A DNA stretch of 64,000 nucleotides, from the NCBI RefSeq assembly GCF_048594095.1, contig NC_132803.1, positions 36,022,507 through 36,086,506 on the forward strand. Direction: 5' to 3'. A model generated the notes under the pieces. It worked only from the letters and a program-made list of their open reading frames with translations. It had not been told where the DNA came from and ran no database searches. The number at the start of each line of letters is the position of its first letter. Positions within the stretch are counted from its first letter, which is position 1. Origin of the DNA: Paramormyrops kingsleyae. Lineage: Eukaryota > Chordata > Actinopteri > Osteoglossiformes > Mormyridae. Both the position numbers and the translations under genes were made by a program. Of the stretch, positions 1 through 10,292 are shown piece after piece.

Positions 1-504
1 GGCTATAAAGTCATTTACCACAGTGTTAAGTAGAGTAAAAATATAGTTGGCGTTGTCATCTGTCAACAGCTACGAAACGACATCGTCGAAGTCTGTAACA
101 TCTCTGACCACCTCATCTCAGTCAAGATCGTTTCTGGTCTGACCACCCTCAGCGTTGTCTCATGTTACGCCCCTCAAGCAGGCTGCGCTGATCAGGAAAA
201 GGATGATTTCTGGGAAAACCTCAACATGCATCTCCAGATGATCACCCCCGACGAACACATCCTGGTCGGAGGAGACCTCAAAGGCCATGTTGGTCTTGAC
301 CGCCAAGGATACGAACAAGTGCATGGAGGCCATGGTTTAGGCACACGCGACGACGAGGGAACCCGTATTCTGGACTGTGCTGAAGCCCATGATCTTGTCA
401 TCACCAACACCTTCAGGAAGAGACTAAGCCACCTTGCCAGTTACATTAACGGTGGTCAAAAAACCCAAATTGACTATTGGATGATCCGACGGTGCAACCT
501 ATAG
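1..504 (+). pseudogene. RTE endonuclease domain, broken
   Basis: The frame starting at base 1 reads as the middle and end of an APE-like endonuclease. Recognisable parts are SCYAPQAGC (about 157-186), VGGDLKGHVGLDR (about 268-306, normally GDFN, so the catalytic Asn is Lys here) and a TQIDYW motif near 463-480. Such enzymes nick the target DNA to prime reverse transcription. An in-frame TAG at 31-33 interrupts the domain and another at 502-504 ends it. The N-terminal strand with the QETKW motif lies before the window but is preserved in the second fragment at 3440-3727. Confidence 0.75.
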
Positions 505-975
505 TTGACACTAAATGCCAAGGTGATCCCATCAGACACCATCAGCCCTCAACACCGGCCACTTATCCTCAACCTCCAGCTCAACCTGCATCGCCAACCC
601 CGAGAGAGAACCACGGGACCTGAGCACATCAAGTGGTGGAGGCTGCCTGAACGCAAACAACAACTCCAAGTAGCCTTTCAATCGCTCAACATTGATCTTG
701 ACCAAGCAACTGAGATGCTCTGGAGTGACCTCATCTGCCAAATGCATGCCTCTGCCTCGACCATCCTCTGCTCAATGAAGCCTGGGCGACGATTCATGGA
801 CAAGCAAGTCTGGTGGTGGAGCAAGGAGGTCCAGACCGCAATCAAGGCTAAGAAGCTGGCGTATGGGCAAGTGCTGCGTGACCCTCCTGCCATACTCGCC
901 CGATGGAATGAATACTTTAGCACTATCTCAAATGAGGAATTTCCGCATCCACCCATTCCCAGCCCAGACCCCGTA

Positions 976-2447
976 AATGGCCCTGTACCTCTGATCACCG
1001 CATCCAAGGTCATGAAGGCTGTGAAGAGTATGAAGAATGGCAAAGCCACTGGGCCAGACGACATCCCAGCTGACACCTGGAAGCTGTTGGGACATTGAGG
1101 AGCCGAGATCCTTGCCGCCCTGTTCAACAAGATCACCACGGAGAACAGGGCACCGCAGGCTTGGACGACCAGCACCACAATACCAATCTGGAAAGGGAGA
1201 GGCGCGACATCTCTGAATGCAAGAACTACCACCCGATCCGACTACTGTGTCATGCAATGAAGATCTTTGAACATGTTCTGGACAGTCGCCTACGAAGCAT
1301 CGTAGCCTTAATCAATGCAGCTTCATCAAGGGACGGGGAACAACGGACGGCGTCTGTGCTGCCTGCCTGCTTATGGAAAAGCACTGGGAGAAGAACAAGC
1401 CAGTCCGCATGGTCGTCCTGGACCTGGAGAAGGCCTTCGACCGTGTGCCGCACAAACTTATCTGGGCATCCCTGCGATCACACTGTGTCCCATAGGCTTA
1501 TGTCAACTGGGTGCAAATCCTCTCCCAGAATGTCACAAGCATTGTCCGCTGCCCGGCTGGGATATCACCACTGTTCTTCATCAACTTTGGAGTACACCAA
1601 GGATCAGCTCTTTTGTCCCTGCTCTTCATCACTTGCAAGGATGTGGTGACAGAAGAACTGCAGACACCTCATCCCTGGACTCTGCTCTACGTGGATGACA
1701 TATTCCTCACTGACAGTGATCGGCAAAGCCTCCAAGACAATGCACAACGCTGGAAGGAACGCTTGGACCAGAATGGCTTACGGCTCAACATAGAAAAGAT
1801 GGAATACATGGAAAGTGACCCCCAAACCAATGGTACCATCAGCATCGATGGCATAGACCTCAAGAAGACCACCCAGTTCAAATATCTTGGCTCGACTCTA
1901 TCAGCTGATGGCGATAGTCACCCAGACGTCAGATTACGGGTGAATGCGGCCTGGCTGAAATGGCACCAAATCACTGGTGTCCTCTGTGATAAATGTATGC
2001 CCAAACACCTCAAGGCGAAGATCTACAAAACAGTCGTTCTCCCTGTCACCCTATATGGAGCGGAGTGTTGGCCCGCGTCCTCCAGGCATGAGCAGACCCT
2101 GCATGTCATGGAGATGCGGATGCTTAGGTGGATGCTAGGGTTCACCCGACAGGATCAAGTGATGAATGAGGATGTCAGGAAGGCCATAGGAATCGCTCCG
2201 ATCACAGAGAAGATGAGAGAAGCACAATTGCGGTGGTACGGACATGTTGCCCGAAGTGAGGAAGAGATCAATCGCAAAGATGGCTCTGCGCCTCAATCTG
2301 GAAGGAAAGAGACCTCGGGGAAGACCCAAGAAGCGATGGATGGACCGGATAAAGGAAGATATGAAGCACGACAATGTCGCCCCAGAAGATGCCCTCGATC
2401 ACAAGAGATGGAAAGCAGCCTGCCAAAAAGCAGACCCTGTACTATGA
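976..2447 (+). pseudogene. RTE reverse transcriptase, frameshifted
   Basis: The RT starts with KNGKATGPDDIPADTWK (about 1036-1086), followed by frame changes. VLDLEKAFDRVPHKL appears near 1417-1460 in another frame. The long frame 1511-2285 carries the catalytic YVDD (1688-1699), KYLGSTLSADG (near 1881-1913) and LRWYGHVAR (about 2228-2255). The last segment continues in a third frame to 2447. At least three frameshifts and several stops mean no functional enzyme. RTE elements encode no separate RNase H, and none is seen. Confidence 0.75.
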
Positions 2448-2455
2448 CGGGACGA

Positions 2456-3439
2456 ACGGTAGGAGAGAGAGATATCTGTACCAGGATGCAGCAGGTCGCA
2501 ATTAAGCTCGGCTGCACGCCTGGGTGTGTGACAGGTGACTGGCCTTTGCATAAGCAGAGCAAAACAGCAGACTGGCTCTCTGCACAGATGCTGGTGTGTT
2601 CAGGAAGGACTGCCATACTTCATTCCCTCGGTCTGTTTTTATGGTCTGTGTTCTTATCTTCAAAAATCCTTTAATTAACTCTACTTAGTCGTTTTCTGCT
2701 TTTAAAAATTAGAAGTTATTTGACCATATGCCAAAATGTTTTAGTGCACGATGTGAAATAATATTAATAATAATGATAATGATCCATATTAACTCTTGAA
2801 TCTAGTTCAGAAAAACACTCTTAGACTTTGCTTAAAAGAGCTGTCAGACTTTATTAGAAACAAACAGCACATTAGGCTGCAGAAAAGAAAGAAGTATTGT
2901 ATAGGTAGGAGCATATGCATCAAGTGGCTTTTGGCTAACTTTTCACTACCGTGAAAACTTTCATGTTGACAGATTGCCAGGAGTAGGACAGTGACCACAC
3001 AAGGTAAAACCTCCCCAGCAGTGTGTGTCCTGTTTGTAGGGGTAGGGTGTAGAGTGTAAGGTGTATGCAGAGAGGCTGACGTGACTGTCATCAGCGCTAG
3101 TTGCTAGTCGAGGTTCTTGATTGATGTCCTCTCTCCCACATCCAATCCTAGCCTCGCTGACCATGGCTGCTTTTAACCTGCCTGATAACCTTAGTGCTGA
3201 TGGGAAAGGTTCTGTCGGGGGAGGGGGGCGGGATCTTTGTGTAGCTTTTGCTGCCTCCCTTATTGATCTTTTTGTGCTATTTGTAAGGCTGTGTGTTGCA
3301 CCAGAGCAGTGAAGGTTGTTGGACTGCAGGGACTCTAGCAGCACGCTCACTTTGCGAGTCTGTCCCGGAGCATGGCACCACCTGGCATCCATCAGTGAGC
3401 GTGCCTGGTGGTCTGCAACCACGCGTCATGGATGTGTGA
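2456..3439. other. Spacer between two RTE fragments
   Basis: No coding exon or known repeat was recognised. Part of the right side, perhaps from about 3313, may be 5' leader of the RTE fragment that follows, but I cannot confirm this. Confidence 0.4.
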
Positions 3440-3727
3440 CTCTCAATAAAATCTCTCACTGGCCGAAGCCACGAATTGGCAGACACCCTCAAGACCCGAC
3501 GCATCGACATCGCGTGTATCCAGGAGACCAAATGGAAGGGGTCCAAGGCATGGGATATCGGAGAAGGCTATAAAGTCATTTACCACAGTGTTAAGTAGAG
3601 TAAAAATATAGTTGGTGTTGTCATCTGTCAACAGCTACGAAACGACATCGTCGAAGTCTGTAACATCTCTGACCACCTCATCTCAGTCAAGATCGTTTCT
3701 GGTCTGACCACCTTCAGCGTTGTCTCT
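3440..3727 (+). mobile_element. Second RTE fragment: 5' endonuclease part only
   Basis: The frame reads the N-terminal part of the same endonuclease family, with IDIACIQETKWKGSKAW at about 3499-3549. From 3567 to 3727 it matches bases 1-161 with only two differences (C/T at offset 51, and C/T in the ACCCTC/ACCTTC stretch). The match includes the same premature TAG. The match stops at TTGTCTC, after which the sequence is unrelated. LINE copies usually lose their 5' end; this one keeps the 5' part and lacks the 3' end. Confidence 0.8.
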
Positions 3728-4578
3728 AGTCCGAGGTTCGCAAATTACTATTGTGCACAACATTTTCTCATGTTTCTCTCTGTTGGAAACATCCAGGCCC
3801 GTGGGGTCATTTTGTTTGTCATTCTTTATCAAACAATGGAATTAATATGTAGATGAACTGCCCCCGTACCAATAAAGACAACCCCCCCTACCCCCCGCCC
3901 TGCAAAATATACTTCTGACTTTGCCCTGAACATGATTCAGGGAGTAAATGCCCTGCTCATAGATCTGTGTTATTGTCTAGAAGCGTCTGGAGCTGTTTGT
4001 TTGTATCTGTCAAGAGCCACACATGGAGCGTGGGTGCTTACATGAAGCCTTTGTTGAGTGACTCGCTTACAGCAGCCATCTGCACTTTTTCATAAAAGCA
4101 GTAATAAAGTCCTGAGCGTCTCCTGCCTCTCTGAGCCCTGCAGCTCGATTACGCCTGAGCCTCACGTCTCCAACCCCAGAAGCCGCTCGTGATGGTCTCA
4201 CATTAAAGCAGCAAGGAGCTCTGTGATTTGCGTAAAGAGGAATAATTTGCTGGAATCTCTGACTTTGGTGACTGTATTCGCTTGCAGATGATGTATATAA
4301 ATGACTTCGTAATTGGTACCTATTACATATTTTATCATCCTGTCAAATTGTGTTTGTGCAATTTTTTTTTTTTGGCAGTGTTCTTATTTTTTCATTAGTT
4401 TCTTCTTTCTGTTTTTTGATGAGTAGTTACCCTGTGGGCTCATGAATATTTAGGTGTTACCGTAGAGTTCACCCTAATTTAGAAGATTGGGTACCTGGTT
4501 ATGTTTTCTGTAGCAAACCACGACTCAAATTTTGATAGCAAATTTGGTAGTAAGTTATGCTGGTTATATGTACTAAGT
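3728..4578. other. Intronic or upstream spacer, nothing recognised
   Basis: Unique-looking sequence with short C runs near 3886-3900 and a T run near 4362. No splice-bounded open frame matching MAN2A1 was found. Confidence 0.4.
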
Positions 4579-4672
4579 CAGTGTTTCCCAGTCCGGTCCT
4601 CGGGGACACACATTTGGTCCAAGGTTTTGCTCCATCCCACAAACTGTCTGAGGACCTTGTTTGGAAACACTG
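4579..4672. mobile_element. hAT-type foldback MITE, family A
   Basis: The ends CAGTGTTTCCCAG and GTTTGGAAACACTG are inverted repeats and the 94-bp body folds on itself. The flanking octamers TACTAAGT and CACAAAGA agree at 5 of 8 positions, so a target duplication is only weakly visible. The same family occurs at 4951, 5736 and about 22518. Confidence 0.65.
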
Positions 4673-4847
4673 CACAAAGAGACTGCAGCTTAAACACGAT
4701 AGAAGTGCACCGTGTTGTGCACAGGGTTAATCCCTGTGCTGTGCAGTTATGTCTTCAGTTTATATACGCAGATTGTAGCTGAGGTATCTGCATATTGTAA
4801 ATGACTCGGGTTCAGAAAGTAAAAATCTAGACCAGGATTTTGTTTCA

Positions 4848-5215
4848 GATGTAGATGTAGATTCTTTATTTGTCACATGTAGTTATAGCTGCTACAACAT
4901 ACAATGAAATGCTTTTTCTGGCAAAAAGTACCCCCGGTTGTGCTATACAGCAAGGTTTCTCAACCCAGTCCTCGGGGACCACCAGACGGTCCACGTTTTT
5001 GCTCTCTCCCAATTGGCAGGGTGGTCCCCGAGGACCGAGTTGAGAAACCCTGCTATACAGTACATACAAAAGGAATAAGTAGTAACATCACAGAACAATA
5101 AGGAAAGATAGTGCATATAGTATATATAATACACATAAGTATACATAACATAACATTGCACTGTGGAAGTATAAATTGCACTGTATGCAGATTGCACTGT
5201 GAAGATATAAATCTC
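4848..5215. mobile_element. Repeat inserted into the family B MITE
   Basis: The segment begins with a GATGTA doublet and ATTCTTTATTTGTCACATG. This resembles other fish repeats in the window that contain CTTTATTGTCATTG (for example at 12480). It carries no open frame. It contains the hAT foldback at 4951-5052. Its family is not certain. Confidence 0.5.
4951..5052. mobile_element. hAT-type foldback MITE with perfect 8-bp duplication
   Basis: The 102-bp element starts CAAGGTTTCTCAAC and ends GTTGAGAAACCCTG, a near-perfect terminal inverted repeat. It is flanked on both sides by CTATACAG (4943-4950 and 5053-5060). An exact 8-bp target duplication is the hallmark of hAT transposition. The interior is also a long hairpin around GGTCCTCGGGGACC-type sequence. 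Confidence 0.85.
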
Positions 5216-5304
5216 ACAACCAACCAGTTGTGTCAGAGAAAGAGTCAGAGAGTACTCAGCTGGTTGGTTGAAACAAAACCTTTGTTTGGATTTTTCCACC
5301 TCTG

Positions 5305-5735
5305 GAAAACGACATGAAGCTTGATGGATTCCTCACATGGGTGTTTTATGCCCTGAAGGCCATGCAGAGAGATACTGTAGCGATCCAGCCGGTCTATGAA
5401 AACACCACTTTTTGTTTTCAGTTCATTTCTGCTGTGGATACTTCCTCTTAGAAATAAAGGTATTTAAGTATTTGTTGGAACTCAGCGGTCGGGATACTAG
5501 GTCAGGGATGAACTTGTTCTGGGGAATATGTCTTTGCTGAGTATGATGCTGGCTGATCCATCGTGTCGAGTTGTGTACCCCCTCCCCCCTCCTCAACCAC
5601 CACCTTTAATTATGTGGTGCTGCAAGCCCCCATAATCTCAAACCCTCCCCCCATATGATTCTGCCTGTCTGTGCTTCTCATAGAACATTACGACAAGGTT
5701 GGTATTTGCTCTCACTTCCTGTTAGTGTTTTAGGG
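5305..5735. other. Intronic spacer, nothing recognised
   Basis: No exon, RNA gene or repeat was identified apart from a C-rich stretch near 5579-5595 and 5645-5655. Confidence 0.35.
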
Positions 5736-5861
5736 CAGTTTTTCCCAACCCAGTCCTTGGGAACCCACAGACAGTCCACATTTTTGCTCCCTGCAACCTC
5801 CAGGAGGGAGCAAAAACATGGACTGTCTGTGGGTCCCCGGGGACTGGATTGGGAAACGCTG
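5736..5861. mobile_element. hAT-type foldback MITE, family A
   Basis: Starts CAGTTTTTCCCAACC and ends TTGGGAAACGCTG. The flanking octamers TTTTAGGG (5728-5735) and CTTTAGGG (5862-5869) agree at 7 of 8 positions. The arms pair over most of the 126 bp, including the 14-base TTTTTGCTCCCTGC / GGAGGGAGCAAAAA pairing in the centre. Confidence 0.8.
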
Positions 5862-6569
5862 CTTTAGGGTCCTGAAAGACTCATCTGGAAGGTTACAGGC
5901 CAGATGCCATGCTGAAGAAATAATGGCTTTTCATAATAAATTAGGCCTTAGCAAGACTCCTCGGAATGATCACACTACAACACTAAGGGACTCTCTAAAC
6001 TGTCCGTCCGTCTATCTATTTATCCTCTGGCCACTTATCTAGGTCCGGGTCACAGGGAGTCGTGAAACCAAAACGTCATTTTTGCATGAAGGTTGAAAAT
6101 GACTGTGCAAAATGAATAGGCATGGTGCAGATATCACTGATGACATCTGCAATGGATAAAGGAGGCCCTGCAGTCAGAGCGACGTGCTTATTCATAACAA
6201 ATTTTACACAAAAATATCAGAAACTGACCAGCCAATTACTAAAGTGCCATTTAATTCAACTTAAATCTGAACTGTTACTGAGTTGCACTCAGTTGCATTA
6301 AACCTGAGACCGCTCTCATCCATATTTGCGGTTTTTCTTTAGAAATTAAGAAAAAACCCCTTTGTATGTATCACCTTCCCACATCGGGGTGCCGTAAGCA
6401 GTCTGACAGCTGGCTTCACAGCTGTGTCTGATCAGTCGGCCCTGTTTTGGCCCCAAGTCCACGTCCACATGCGAGAGAGCTGTCCGCGGCTGCTCTGTGC
6501 TTCCTGATCGGAGTCTGCGCTGTCAGGCACTTGGCAGGTAGTCGAACCTTCCCATGCAGGTACAGCCAT
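5862..6569. other. Intronic spacer, nothing recognised
   Basis: No feature could be supported. The open frames here are short and lack splice context. Confidence 0.35.
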
Positions 6570-6800
6570 ACCTGTGGGGCAGTGCAGCCATTTTCTCATA
6601 TCGCATCATGAGAAACACAATCACACGTATTTACAGGTGAGGGCAAGATTTTTCAGGTTACTGCACAGCAGCCGAATCCCCTGGAGCTTTGGGGGTTTAG
6701 GGCCTTTCTCTAGGGGCCTAGCTGCCAGCCATGGGATTTAAACCCACAACCTTCCTAACACAGGAACAGATCCCTGACCCGCTGATACCATCCTGATGCA
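6570..6800 (-). repeat. tRNA-headed SINE-like repeat, degenerate
   Basis: Read on the minus strand, GGTTGTGGGTTTAAATCCC (about 6733-6751) resembles a Pol III B box. It is followed by the typical body words CCCTAAACCCCCAAAGCTCC. The layout matches the clearer copies at 22673 and 30612. The A box is poorly preserved, so the boundaries are approximate. Confidence 0.45.
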
Positions 6801-7118
6801 TTGGTGTGCCCAGCAATGGAAACATGCTGACCCAAAAATTCTGTAGACTTTAAAGGGTAACTTTGTCATTTCCACTGTATAGCACTCTTCCGAAGTTACC
6901 AAAGTGCCAGAGGGAGCCGGACATGATGTAAACTACTCATAACTCTCAGGAGAGTAACAGAAGTGTTTCAGAAGTGTTCGGAACATTTGAGATAAACAGA
7001 GAAGTCTGGAAAAAGAGCAAAAGATGGCTGGAATGTAGGTTTGACAGAGCATCGGCGAGAAGATCCTGACATTTTCCAGTGTCTATGAGCTGCAGGCTGC
7101 AGACAGCCGAGGGAAGGC

Positions 7119-7214
7119 CATGCAGTGTGACATATCAGGCAGGTCATGCAGTGTGACATATCAGGCAGGTCATGCAGTGTGACATATCAGGCAAGTCATG
7201 CAGTGTGCCATATA
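7119..7214. repeat. 26-bp tandem repeat, 3.7 copies
   Basis: The unit begins CATGCAGTGTGACATATCAG and restarts at 7119, 7145, 7171 and 7197. The first three copies differ by a single base and the last is partial. It codes for nothing recognisable. Confidence 0.9.
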
Positions 7215-8254
7215 GCCGCAGCATAGACGATAATGTTTCCAAATGTTTTTGGGAATCTAATATAGAAAGACAATGTACAAAATCCTGTTTTGTAGCTGCT
7301 CATTCTCTATGGATGAAAATACTGTGTATTAGTGTGTTTTGTACCCTATCCTCACACCCAATGTTTAACATAAAGCACAATATGTCTAGGAGAAGCAGTT
7401 CATGGATGGATGGATGGATGGATAGGTAACATGCAGGAGACGTATATGCTTGTGCATCATGCACTGATTTTTCAGGACGTACCATGGAATGGGGCTTTTC
7501 AGATCATCAGCTACCTTCCTCATCATAGAGCAGAAGTTCCAGAACCTTCACTCAAGCCTGTGGTTAAATACCTTTCGTGCCTCACTGGTTTGTGTTGATG
7601 CCACGTGACAAGGGAGCTGCATGCCTTGATCGGTTAATACAAAAGCAGACCGCAGGCTGGGGCAGGTCAGCAATGGAAATGGAACGCAGCAAGGCTATAC
7701 GGTGTGACTTGTGGTTTACACCCCTGAGAGAGACCCGTCACGGGGAACTGAGAGGGTTGCATGCGGCATGTCCGCTACCCTTTTCCTGTTTACATTAAAG
7801 TTGTCACTGGCAGCATTTTCGTCACCTTTTCTAAGCTGTGTGTGTCCAGATGCTTCCGCAGACCTCAGCTGTGACTTTTGAGAGAGCCCCCACCCCCAAG
7901 GGGGTGTGTGTCTCTACGGTTCTGGTTAGGACCCCAGGGGCTGCTGATGTGCTGTATAGCTCCTCTCCTGCCTGATTATGTGCATCTGTGTATCCCATGT
8001 ATCCGAATGGTTCTGTAAGTTTCTGCAATGGAAGCCTCCTTGTGATTATTAGTATATGTAGCTTGAACCTTTCCCCGGGCAAGACTGAGTTTGCCATTCC
8101 CTCCATAACAGCTGCAAAATTGTACATTTTGTTTTATAACCAAGGAGAACTCATCCCTCTCGCTTATTATGGGCAGTGCCAATCGCTCCATTAGGCTGCA
8201 TAGGCGGGTGCCAGTTTCATTTTTTTAGACGAGGGCCCCGATGGTGAATAATAA
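7215..8254. other. Intronic spacer with a short ATGG microsatellite
   Basis: A run of ATGG units lies at 7402-7425. Otherwise nothing is recognised over this kilobase. Confidence 0.4.
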
Positions 8255-8460
8255 TAATAATCGATACTTTATTGATCCCCGTGGGGAAATTGTCTTTATG
8301 CCTCCCTCAACTTGCTCTTTTGTAGAGTAAGCTGTCCGTGAAGGGCAGCCACCCGTAGCGGTGCCCAGGGAGCTGGGGGTTGAGGGTCTTGCTCAAGGAC
8401 CTGCAGACATGCTGAGGCTGGGTTTGAAACGGTGACCTTGTGATTAGAAGCGCAAATTCC
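8255..8460 (-). repeat. Interspersed fish repeat, SINE-like
   Basis: An AATAATAATAATAAT stretch is followed by CGATACTTTATTGATCCCC and GGGGAAATTG, a combination common in fish SINE/LINE tails. On the minus strand the body contains AAGACCCTCAACCCCC and a B-box-like GTTTCAAACCCAGCC at about 8419-8433. Confidence 0.5.
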
Positions 8461-8469
8461 TGTAGCTTT

Positions 8470-8617
8470 CACAGGGGAAAAGTTCAGGTCCAGAAAGTAA
8501 AAATCCAGACCAGGATTTTGTTTCAACCAACCAGTTGAATCAGAGTCAGTACTCAACTGGTTGGAACAAACTCTTGGTCTGGATTTTTACTTTCGGGACT
8601 TGAACTTTCCATCTCTG
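8470..8617. mobile_element. MITE family B (hAT-like), intact copy
   Basis: Inverted arms GTCCAGAAAGTAAAAATCC and GGATTTTTACTTTCGGGAC flank a short loop with AACCAACCAGTTG and CAACTGGTTGG. The outer ends are near CACAGGGG and ATCTCTG. The flanks GTAGCTTT and GTGGTTTT agree at 6 of 8 positions, so an old 8-bp duplication is plausible. Confidence 0.7.
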
Positions 8618-9004
8618 GTGGTTTTTAAAGCCGTAATAGCCAGTAGCAACCAGAAATTAGTTATACCCTTAGTTTGAAGTGTAAGGTATCCTAAGACTTC
8701 TTTCTTATTTATCGTTGCCTTAGTCCAGGCTGTAGATGCAGGCGGGAACGTTCCAATGTACTTGGCCTAAAAAACATCTTGACAGCTTTTCTGATTGTAA
8801 AACTTCAGATTTGTCTCATTTTTACTTTCATTTGTTTTGCTTAATTTTGATAAATGAGTTTGTTTATGGCTTGGATTTTTTTTTATCACCACCACAAAGT
8901 GATTTCATCATATTGTCATGATTTCATAGATTGTTTTCATTTGTTTTGTTGGTTTTTTGTTTATACATGTACAATTTGAGTTTATGTGGACTTGACTAGA
9001 AATT
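8618..9004. other. Intronic spacer, AT-rich
   Basis: AT-rich sequence with no recognisable exon or element. Confidence 0.35.
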
Positions 9005-9022
9005 GTAGTAGTAGTAGTAATA

Positions 9023-9082
<60 letters not shown>

Positions 9083-9112
9083 TATTATTATTATTATTTT
9101 ATTATTATTAAT
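9005..9112. repeat. Compound trinucleotide microsatellite
   Basis: A GTA run passes into about 20 AAT units and then into an ATT run, so the second half can pair with the first. It directly adjoins the 3' end of an L2-like LINE, a common place for such repeats to arise. Confidence 0.9.
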
Positions 9113-9114
9113 AA

Positions 9115-9480
9115 TTAATTACTTTTATATAGTGCCTTTCACAAACCCAAGGTCGTTTTATGAGAAGGTGTGGGGGAAAAAATCTAAGCAGTTCAGTAAG
9201 ACAAATGCTTGTTAAACAATGGTCTTTAAGTCAAATTTAAAAGTAGAAAATGAGGAATCGTCAAAGAAAGATTGAGGAAGAGGATTCCAGAGGCAATGGC
9301 TCTGAATGACCCCGCCACCCATAGTGAGAAGCCGGGTGCAAGGGGAATGGAGGAGATTACAGCTAGATGAGCTGAGGGAGCGAGGGGCAGAGTAAGGGGT
9401 TAGGAGATCGCTGAGGTAGGGGGGAACAAGCCCATGTACTGCTCTGAAGTGATGTAGCAAGATTTTGAATTTGATAGGGG
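9115..9480 (-). mobile_element. L2-like LINE, 3' end fragment
   Basis: On the minus strand the frame 9460-9212 reads GLVPPYLSDLLTPYSAPRSL and then LWNPLPQSF. This is the typical C terminus of L2 ORF2. It is followed by a GTGAAAGGCACTATATA tail (9122-9138), typical of L2/UnaL2 3' ends. It is strongly 5'-truncated. Confidence 0.8.
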
Positions 9481-9649
9481 ATAGAATTGATAATCAGTGT
9501 AACTGTGAGCTTTTGTCAAGATTTTACAAGAAGGACAATGAAAAGGAAATTAGAGTGGTCAATACCCCAATACTTGTCTGTTTTAAAATACCTCACTGAT
9601 CATTTTGATGTGACTTTCTATAAATGTGCTAATAAACTTTGACAAAAAT

Positions 9650-10292
9650 AGTGCTCACAGAAAGTCTTGGGACACTTTTTTACTTTGGTAAAAATATTTC
9701 AAATTTATTAGTTTTCTAACAAAAATCACTACATTTTAAACAAATGAATATCACATTAGAAACAACCAATAGTCGTTTCCACCTCTAGTGCAACTAGTAA
9801 TGAACTGAAACCCAAATCATAGTTCTCAAAATGCTGTTCTGAGTTAAGATCATTGACAAAAAGTCTCATTGGGGGCTTTTTAATTAGTGACACTTTTGCA
9901 ATATCATAAAATACAAAAATTGGTAACTATGGGAGTGAATGAATACAATTAATAGCAAAATTAATTTAGGGGCACCCTCAGCACATCTGTGGATCCTTGA
10001 GCAAGACCCTCAACACCCATGGGCACTGCCATTTGCTTACAAAGAGCAAGTTGAGGAGATGTAAAATCATAAATTAATAAACTGATTATTATTATTATAA
10101 CTATTACAATGGCAAGAGCTGAACTGAATGAGTCAGTGAAAAACATTGACACTTAATAAAAAGAAAATGTCTGTGAGATATGTACTGATATGCTAAACAT
10201 TGCTTGTCAGTGGAATTCTTCTGTGGTGAAACTAATAAATATGAAAAAAAAATATAAAATTAAGCAAGCATCCCAAGACTTTCTGTGAGCAC
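9650..10292. mobile_element. Non-autonomous DNA transposon with about 28-bp TIRs
   Basis: The left end AGTGCTCACAGAAAGTCTTG (continuing GGACACTT) and the right end, whose reverse complement starts the same and continues GGATGCTT, match almost perfectly. The 643-bp body has no open frame and contains a SINE fragment at 9968-10075. No clear target duplication could be read, so the superfamily is open. Confidence 0.75.
9968..10075 (+). repeat. SINE fragment inside the TIR element
   Basis: CTTGAGCAAGACCCTCAACACCC and TTGCTTACAAAGAGCAAGTTGAGG resemble the inverse of the repeat at 8255-8460. It lies inside the DNA transposon and so is probably a later insertion. Confidence 0.45.

Larger units (their letters stand above)
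1..2455 (+). mobile_element. RTE-like non-LTR retrotransposon, decayed copy
   Basis: An endonuclease-reverse transcriptase element in sense orientation, cut by the window start. The 5' part codes for an APE-type endonuclease, the middle and 3' parts for a reverse transcriptase with the box YVDD at 1688-1699 and a C-terminal segment ending in KRPRGRPKKRWMDRI-type sequence at about 2300-2350. The proteins resemble RTE elements that databases often label craniofacial development protein 2-like. The reading frame is broken by stops (for example TAG at 31-33 and 502-504) and by frameshifts near 1095, 1450 and 2285. About 90 codons seem to be missing near 880. It cannot be active. The 3' boundary is set by the last recognisable codons and is approximate. 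Confidence 0.85.
4808..5304. mobile_element. MITE of family B, split by an inserted repeat
   Basis: The left part (CAGAAAGTAAAAATC, GATTTTGTTTCA, to 4847) and the right part (AACCAACCAGTTG to CCACCTCTG, 5216-5304) match the intact elements at 8470-8617 and 54376-54535. In those copies the two halves are joined directly. The 368 bp between them are a foreign insertion. Confidence 0.65.

Noticed and set aside
7119..7214. CRISPR-like repeat array
   Set aside because: The units are directly adjacent without spacers, and the DNA is vertebrate. It is a simple tandem repeat.
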